Part shown: piece after piece, positions 59,872 through 64,000 of the stretch
Layout: each line of letters opens with the position of its first letter
How positions within the stretch are numbered: the first letter of the stretch is position 1
Assembly (NCBI RefSeq): GCF_018403285.1
Contig: NZ_BOSJ01000015.1
Coordinates: 39,090 to 103,089 of the forward strand
Source: Paenibacillus sp. J45TS6
GTDB lineage: Bacteria; Bacillota; Bacilli; Paenibacillales; Paenibacillaceae
Length of the DNA stretch: 64,000 nucleotides
Direction of reading: 5' to 3'
The notes under the pieces: generated by a model
Told to the model about the DNA's origin: nothing
Database searches by the model: none
What the model saw: the letters and a program-made list of their open reading frames with translations, nothing else
Translations under genes and position numbers: made by a program

Positions 59872-61209
59872 TTAAGCTGCTTCATCACCAGTAGACTTGG
59901 TTCCAGGGACTTCTTTTGCCGGACCCAGCCCGTTAAAGATGAGATTCATGAAAATTGCCGTAAAGCTGCCGACTACAATTCCGTTGTTTAATAGAATCCC
60001 AGCCTCTTCTGGCAGCTGTGCGAATAAATCAGGAACGACCGTAACACCAAGTCCCATTCCCACAGAACAAGCGATAATCAGCAGATTCTCATACCGATTA
60101 AAGTCCACCTGTTCAGCAAGCATACGAATACCGGATGATACCACCATACCGAAAAGGGCTACCGTAGCGCCGCCGAGTACCGAATGAGGAATCATCTGTG
60201 CGGTAGCTGCAATCTTCGGTACAAAACCAATGATAATAAGCAGTCCGCCTGCCACCGCGATGACGTCGCGCGTCTTTACGCGGCTCATTTGCAGAAGCCC
60301 TACATTCTGAGAATACGTTGTATAAGGGAATGAATTAAAAATACCGCCGACGACTATCGCAAGACCTTCTGCACGATATCCGCGGGCTAGATCTTTCGAA
60401 TTCAGATCTTTGTCCAAGATCTTACCGAGAGCCATAAACACACCTGTGGATTCTGCGATACTGACAATCGCAACCAGGATCATCGTCAGAACGGCAGAGA
60501 TATTAAATTTGGGTGTGCCGAAGTGAAACGGCTCTGGTGCACGGAACCAGCTTGCTTCTAGCATTGGCGTCAAGTCTACCTTACCGAAGAAGCCGGCCAC
60601 GATGGTACCTACAACAAGACCAAGCAGAATAGAAATAGATTGCAGGAAACCTTTTGTGAAACGATTCATGAGAATGATAAAAATAAGAACACCAAAACCG
60701 ATACACAAATTCAGAATGCTCCCGAAATCGGCCTCATTCTGACCTCCCCCAAGATCGTTCAAAGCGGTTGGAATCAAGGTAAGGCCAATGATCGTTACTA
60801 CCGACCCCGTTACAACAGGCGGAAAAAACCGGATCAGTTTACTGAAGAATCCGCCAAAAATCATAACGAATATTCCCGATGCGATAATCGCTCCGTAAAT
60901 ATAGGACATGCCAAAGTTTTTTCCAATTAGAATCATGGGAGCCACGGCTTGAAATGCACAACCGAGCATAACCGGAAGTCCAATACCAAAATATTTACCT
61001 CCCCAGACCTGCAATAACGTAGCAAGACCACAGGCCAGCAGGTCAATTGCAATGAGGTAAGTTAGTTCGGACGAAGATAATTCAAGCGCACTGCCCACGA
61101 TTAGTGGAACAATAACGGCCCCGGCATACATAGCCAAAACGTGCTGAAGACCAAGTGAAAATGTCTTCGCTGGATGACGATGACGATCGAATATTCGTTC
61201 ACGGGTCAT
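59872..61209 (-). CDS. pbuX: Xanthine permease (NCS2 family)
   Basis: 445 residues, 14-helix UraA-fold transporter. LGLQHVLAMYAGAVIVPLIVGSAL is the NCS2 start; the helix 3 segment LPVMLGCAFQAVAPMILIG, AIVSIAESTGVFMALGK (substrate-binding Glu in helix 8) and NSFPYTTYSQNVGLLQMSRVKTRDV (helix 10) are typical of xanthine/urate members. ATG shares one base with the xpt stop (TAATG). Cotranscribed with xpt under a guanine riboswitch, the same gene pair as xpt-pbuX in B. subtilis. Confidence 0.94.
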   Translation of the reverse strand: MTRERIFDRHRHPAKTFSLGLQHVLAMYAGAVIVPLIVGSALELSSSELTYLIAIDLLACGLATLLQVWGGKYFGIGLPVMLGCAFQAVAPMILIGKNFGMSYIYGAIIASGIFVMIFGGFFSKLIRFFPPVVTGSVVTIIGLTLIPTALNDLGGGQNEADFGSILNLCIGFGVLIFIILMNRFTKGFLQSISILLGLVVGTIVAGFFGKVDLTPMLEASWFRAPEPFHFGTPKFNISAVLTMILVAIVSIAESTGVFMALGKILDKDLNSKDLARGYRAEGLAIVVGGIFNSFPYTTYSQNVGLLQMSRVKTRDVIAVAGGLLIIIGFVPKIAATAQMIPHSVLGGATVALFGMVVSSGIRMLAEQVDFNRYENLLIIACSVGMGLGVTVVPDLFAQLPEEAGILLNNGIVVGSFTAIFMNLIFNGLGPAKEVPGTKSTGDEAA

Positions 61210-61796
61210 TAGACTTGAACCTCATCTTCGGCAAAAGTAACCTGTCCATCCTTAAGTGCAGCAAGACGAACAAGTGACTCTACACGGTACCCTTTCTCTT
61301 TCAAAAGTTTACCTCCCGGCTGGAATGCCTTCTCGATCACGATACCAATGCCGACTACCTCTGCTCCCGCCTGTTCCACGATCCGAGCAAGTCCAAAAGC
61401 GGCTTCGCCGTTCGCTAGGAAATCATCAATAATAAGCACACGATCCCCTGGCTTCATAAATTTTTTGGCAACGGTAATTTCATTGGATTCCTGTTTTGTA
61501 AAAGAGTACACCTTCTCAACCAGAATATCTTCACGAAGAGTCAGTGATTTTTGTTTGCGTGCAAAAATAAGCGGTACTTCAAGCTCCAGTGCTGTCATAA
61601 TGCCCGGTGCTATACCAGAGGATTCAATTGTCAGTACACGAGTGATTTCTTCTCCTTCAAATCTTCGCGTAAACTCACGGCCTACCTCTTTCATCAAGAT
61701 CGGATCCATCTGATGGTTCAGGAAAGAATCCACCTTTAATACTTGATCCGACAATACAATTCCTTCATTTAATACTTTCTCTTTTAACAGCTTCAT
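61209..61796 (-). CDS. xpt: Xanthine phosphoribosyltransferase
   Basis: 195 residues from the second of two adjacent ATGs (AAGGAGG 8 nt upstream). Converts xanthine plus PRPP to XMP in purine salvage. [13 protein letters not shown] and [10 protein letters not shown] are Xpt signatures; [17 protein letters not shown] is the PRPP-binding motif (two acidic residues then D-F-L-A-N-G). Closely similar to B. subtilis Xpt along its length. Confidence 0.95.
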   Translation of the reverse strand: MKLLKEKVLNEGIVLSDQVLKVDSFLNHQMDPILMKEVGREFTRRFEGEEITRVLTIESSGIAPGIMTALELEVPLIFARKQKSLTLREDILVEKVYSFTKQESNEITVAKKFMKPGDRVLIIDDFLANGEAAFGLARIVEQAGAEVVGIGIVIEKAFQPGGKLLKEKGYRVESLVRLAALKDGQVTFAEDEVQV

Positions 61797-61841
61797 CATC
61801 TGTTCCTCCTTGGTGCTATCGTGTTTGTTATCTCTAAACGC

Positions 61842-61890
61842 AAAAAAGTCCCTTCTCTTCCACCGTCCCAACCGGCAGAAAAGCAAGGGA
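61842..61890 (-). terminator. Riboswitch expression-platform terminator
   Basis: TCCCTTGCTTTTC / GAAGAGAAGGGA arms enclosing TGCCG/CGGTG, then ACTTTTTTG, 45-95 nt before the xpt start, between aptamer and gene: transcription stops when purine is bound. Confidence 0.8.
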
Positions 61891-61998
61891 GAAGAACATA
61901 GGTATCTGATAGAAGCAAAATTCCATCCCTAACTATCGTCAGAACTGACGGTACTTTAGCGATAAGTCTCTTCTATCTATCGTAACCTTATATTAATT

Positions 61999-62066
61999 CT
62001 CCCGTAGTCCAATCATTTGCGGTGATCGGGTAGAGACATGCTGGCCTATTCCAGCACATATACGAG
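61999..62066 (-). ncRNA. Guanine/xanthine-class purine riboswitch
   Basis: Minus-strand aptamer with P1 CTCGT/ACGGGAG, P2 TGCTGG...CCAGCA, the J2/3 GTCTCTACC element, P3 around ATCACCGCAAATGAT and J3/1 GACTACG. The base corresponding to position 74 is C, which specifies guanine over adenine. Genes downstream are xpt-pbuX, the classic targets. Confidence 0.92.
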
Positions 62067-62288
62067 ATAACGTAAGTGTATTTTGTAAATAATGTAAAGC
62101 GTCTCTTTATCTACCTGAATCCAGGTACAGACAGCTTATGTTAGGTCGATGGTAGAAGTATACCGAATTGATACTGCAAAAGAAAGTGTTATTTTCAGTA
62201 TTTTTTTCACTTTTCGCTTTCCAAGAGAGTCTATCAGATGATTAAATAGATGAAGGTAGCGATAATACGATGTTAGGAGTGCATCTGC

Positions 62289-62786
62289 TTGAAAGGAATC
62301 ATAAGTGAATTTAAAGAATTTGCCGTACGAGGGAATGTCATTGATTTGGCAGTTGGTGTCATTATTGGCGGGGCATTTGGAAAAATTATAACGTCTTTCG
62401 TTAACGATATACTCATGCCGCCGATCGGACTAATTCTAGGAAATCGCAGTTTTGAACAGCTGTTTTTGCCGCTGGAAAAAGGAATTTTCACCCTTGAAGG
62501 AAGCAAATATACTACGCTTGCAATGGCAGAAGAAGCCGGAATCCCCGTACTCCGGTACGGTCAGTTCATTAATGTTGTTCTCGATTTTATGATTGTGGCT
62601 TTCTGCATCTTTATGTTCGTCAAGGCGATCAACCGATTTAAACGTAAAGAAGAACAACCCGAGCCGAAGAAAACGACACGGGCATGCCCTTATTGTATAT
62701 CTGATATACCGCTTGAAGCGACACGCTGTTCATACTGCACATCCTTGATTGAACCAATCCTTGGGACAGAAAAGGCAAAAGCTTAA
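62289..62786 (+). CDS. mscL: Large-conductance mechanosensitive channel with C-terminal zinc ribbon
   Basis: 165 residues. N-terminal amphipathic helix then TM1 ([26 protein letters not shown]) and TM2 (about 93-113), ending FKRKEE; the pore-lining G-x-x-G pattern and the periplasmic loop are normal. Instead of the usual short helical bundle, residues 133-150 form CPYC-N10-CSYC, a zinc-ribbon-like module, followed by 15 residues. Releases solutes on hypo-osmotic shock. TTG start with TTAGGAG about 10 nt upstream. Last 4 bp overlap the convergent gene. The zinc ribbon could tie gating to metal or partner binding. Confidence 0.93.
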   Translation: MKGIISEFKEFAVRGNVIDLAVGVIIGGAFGKIITSFVNDILMPPIGLILGNRSFEQLFLPLEKGIFTLEGSKYTTLAMAEEAGIPVLRYGQFINVVLDFMIVAFCIFMFVKAINRFKRKEEQPEPKKTTRACPYCISDIPLEATRCSYCTSLIEPILGTEKAKA

Positions 62787-63088
62787 AGCCCTGGGGATCT
62801 AGGAATGAGATTTTCGAGGATCTGTCTTAGATTTGCATCTTCCCGGTAGACTTCTTCCCCGGTATCGAGTTCTGTGACACGAATTCGAGTATACGGTTCA
62901 TCCGGACGAACCGGTTTAAAAGTAAGATCATCTTTATTTTCAACCATGACATCAAATCCTATTTTTTTAAACATTGGGATCAATTGATCTGTAGAAGCTT
63001 CCTGTTTATCTCCGAGCATAATAAGACCTCTTAAGTGCTTGGTCTCTTCATTTTTGTAGATAACTTGAAAACGAACGATGCATTCCAT
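62783..63088 (-). CDS. Small cytosolic protein of unknown function
   Basis: 101 residues, alpha/beta, no signal or membrane segment ([27 protein letters not shown]...[30 protein letters not shown]). Not recognised. ATG with GGGGGAGAT upstream. Converges on mscL with a 4-bp stop overlap and no terminator between, so read-through antisense is possible. Confidence 0.68.
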   Translation of the reverse strand: MECIVRFQVIYKNEETKHLRGLIMLGDKQEASTDQLIPMFKKIGFDVMVENKDDLTFKPVRPDEPYTRIRVTELDTGEEVYREDANLRQILENLIPRSPGL

Positions 63089-63219
63089 TCTTTATCTCCC
63101 CCTTATTCGTTTAAACCTATATGATAACTACATTTCCCCAAACTGTATGTAATCATGCTAACAGAAAACTCAGTAAATCTGTAGTAAGACGTTATTATTA
63201 CACGGGAGGTACCAAACTT

Positions 63220-63861
63220 ATGATAATAGAAGAGCAATTTGATATCTACAATGAAGATGGAAAGTGGATCGGCACCGCCCCCCGTTCTGAAGTACACGCA
63301 AAAGGATACTGGCATAAATCGTTTCACTGCTGGCTCATACGAGATACAGAAGAAGGGCGTAAACTGCTTTTTCAAAAAAGGGTGAGCAGTAAGGATACCT
63401 TTCCTTCCTGCTATGATATTACCGCTGCAGGGCACCTCTCTGCAGGCGAAACGGTACAAGATGCCGCAAGAGAACTAGAGGAAGAACTGGGACTTGCCGT
63501 TCCCTACTCTCAGCTTACACCTCTGCTTGAGATAAAAGAGGAGTTATATGGTGAAGTAAACGGGATACCCTTCAAAGACCTAGAAATCAGCTCCGTATTT
63601 GGTTATCTTCATACTCAGCCGCTATATCAATATCATCTGCAGCAAAGTGAAGTACAAGGACTTTACGAAGCTCTTCTATCCGATCTGATGGAGTTGTTCG
63701 AGAATAAAGTATCGGAAGTGCAAGCAATTGGAATTCTTAGTCAGAACGAAGGTAATCCAGAAGCACTCTTCATGGAAACCATTAGAGCAGAACAGTTTGT
63801 GACAAGGCAGCCTAGTTACTATCTCACCATATTTGAGAAACTAAAGGAAATGAAAAGGTAA
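63220..63861 (+). CDS. Nudix hydrolase (isopentenyl-diphosphate isomerase-like)
   Basis: 213 residues from ATG 63220 (GGGAGG at 9 nt). EEQFDIYNEDGKWIGTAPRSEVHAKGYWHKSFHCWLI is the N-terminus of the YfcD/IPP-isomerase-like Nudix branch. Full Nudix box GHLSAGETVQDAARELEEELGL (G-x5-E-x7-R-E-U-x-E-E-x-G-U). The C-terminal extension (about 130-213) is mostly helical. Substrate not predictable; several such enzymes act on nucleoside diphosphate derivatives. Own promoter region overlaps the short gap from the divergent small gene. Confidence 0.9.
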   Translation: MIIEEQFDIYNEDGKWIGTAPRSEVHAKGYWHKSFHCWLIRDTEEGRKLLFQKRVSSKDTFPSCYDITAAGHLSAGETVQDAARELEEELGLAVPYSQLTPLLEIKEELYGEVNGIPFKDLEISSVFGYLHTQPLYQYHLQQSEVQGLYEALLSDLMELFENKVSEVQAIGILSQNEGNPEALFMETIRAEQFVTRQPSYYLTIFEKLKEMKR

Positions 63862-63881
63862 CTTAGTCGACTGCTGAACTG

Positions 63882-63935
63882 AACCCCGAATGGTAGACAC
63901 TTAAAAAGTGACTACCATTCGGGGTTTTTCTATTT
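63882..63935 (+). terminator. Terminator of the Nudix gene
   Basis: ACCCCGAATGGTAG / CTACCATTCGGGGT arms plus CACT/AGTG and a T-run. Confidence 0.93.
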
Positions 63936-63994
63936 TCTTTCTAGAAAAGTCCCGTTATACTAACATTACAATTTTTTAGAACGGAGTATTTTTC

Positions 63995-64000
63995 ATGAGT
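63995..64000 (+). CDS. Possible start of a further gene, cut by the window end
   Basis: ATG AGT at the last bases, preceded by AACGGAG at about 8 nt and a TATACT hexamer at 63956-63961. Only two codons are visible, so nothing can be said of the product. Confidence 0.35.

Noticed and set aside
1-64000. Prophage, insertion sequence, toxin-antitoxin or defence island
   Set aside because: No integrase, transposase, phage structural, restriction or nuclease-effector genes are seen, and gene style is uniform.

Overview
The window reads as a chromosomal segment of a low-to-moderate-GC Gram-positive bacterium, most likely a Paenibacillus or close relative. The evidence is strong AGGAGG ribosome binding sites, many TTG and GTG starts, Bacillus-type families (YwnA/YwnB pair, LmrA-type TetR with its MFS pump, BlaI/M56 pair, YtrA-type GntR, caa3 oxidase ctaCDEFG) and a secreted TraB protein carrying the copper-amine-oxidase-like stalk domain common in Paenibacillus. 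I found no rRNA, tRNA, CRISPR array, insertion sequence or prophage. The species call is inference from gene content only.

Layout. 1-7.3 kb: free methionine sulfoxide reductase, TipAS-type MerR regulator, aldehyde dehydrogenase, Zn/Cd P-type ATPase with a divergent CadC/SmtB-type repressor, AI-2E family permease. 7.5-11.9 kb: ammonium transporter behind a GlnR/TnrA-type box, a fourfold ~177-bp tandem repeat without genes, CarD-like regulator, Gfo/Idh/MocA oxidoreductase, ArsR regulator. 12-18.2 kb: CopC-CopD pair, Bcr/CflA efflux pump, membrane metallophosphoesterase, YwnB-like/YwnA-like redox pair. 18.2-27.9 kb: two membrane-anchored unknowns, MarR + YhgE-like permease, acetyltransferase, cupin protein, M56 sensor + BlaI repressor, LmrA-like TetR + 14-TM efflux pump. 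28-38.4 kb: hybrid histidine kinase, AraC regulator divergent from a GH127 arabinofuranosidase, MarR-dioxygenase-luciferase-like cluster, two CNNM/CorC proteins. 38.7-46.6 kb: LCP ligase, TM2 protein, cysteine-rich copper protein, NCS2 permease, ankyrin lipoprotein, LysR, HPP protein, a frameshifted secreted protein, TraB protein. 46.7-51.1 kb: five-gene GntR/ABC transporter operon. 51.4-57 kb: ctaC-D-E-F-G-yozB. 57.4-64 kb: methionine aminopeptidase, small unknowns, guanine-riboswitch xpt-pbuX operon, MscL with a zinc ribbon, Nudix hydrolase.

The genes are mostly short independently controlled units: many consist of a one-component regulator next to the transporter or enzyme it probably controls, and in several the operator is visible (SmtB-type 12-2-12 dyad before cadA, two BlaI boxes, two LmrA-type boxes, a 30-bp palindrome before the Rrf2 gene, related copies of one element before both marR and its neighbour, a dyad over the -10 of the GntR/ABC operon, a 16-bp palindrome in the promoter spacer of the cta operon). 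Metal handling (Zn/Cd export, Cu uptake/storage, Cu oxidase assembly), redox/electrophile response and envelope stress dominate. I see no obvious new defence or biosynthetic system. The most unusual signals are the structured 177-bp repeat array, a secreted protein broken at a T7 tract, a Shine-Dalgarno/hairpin/TTG start arrangement shared by two paralogues, and the cta promoter palindrome.
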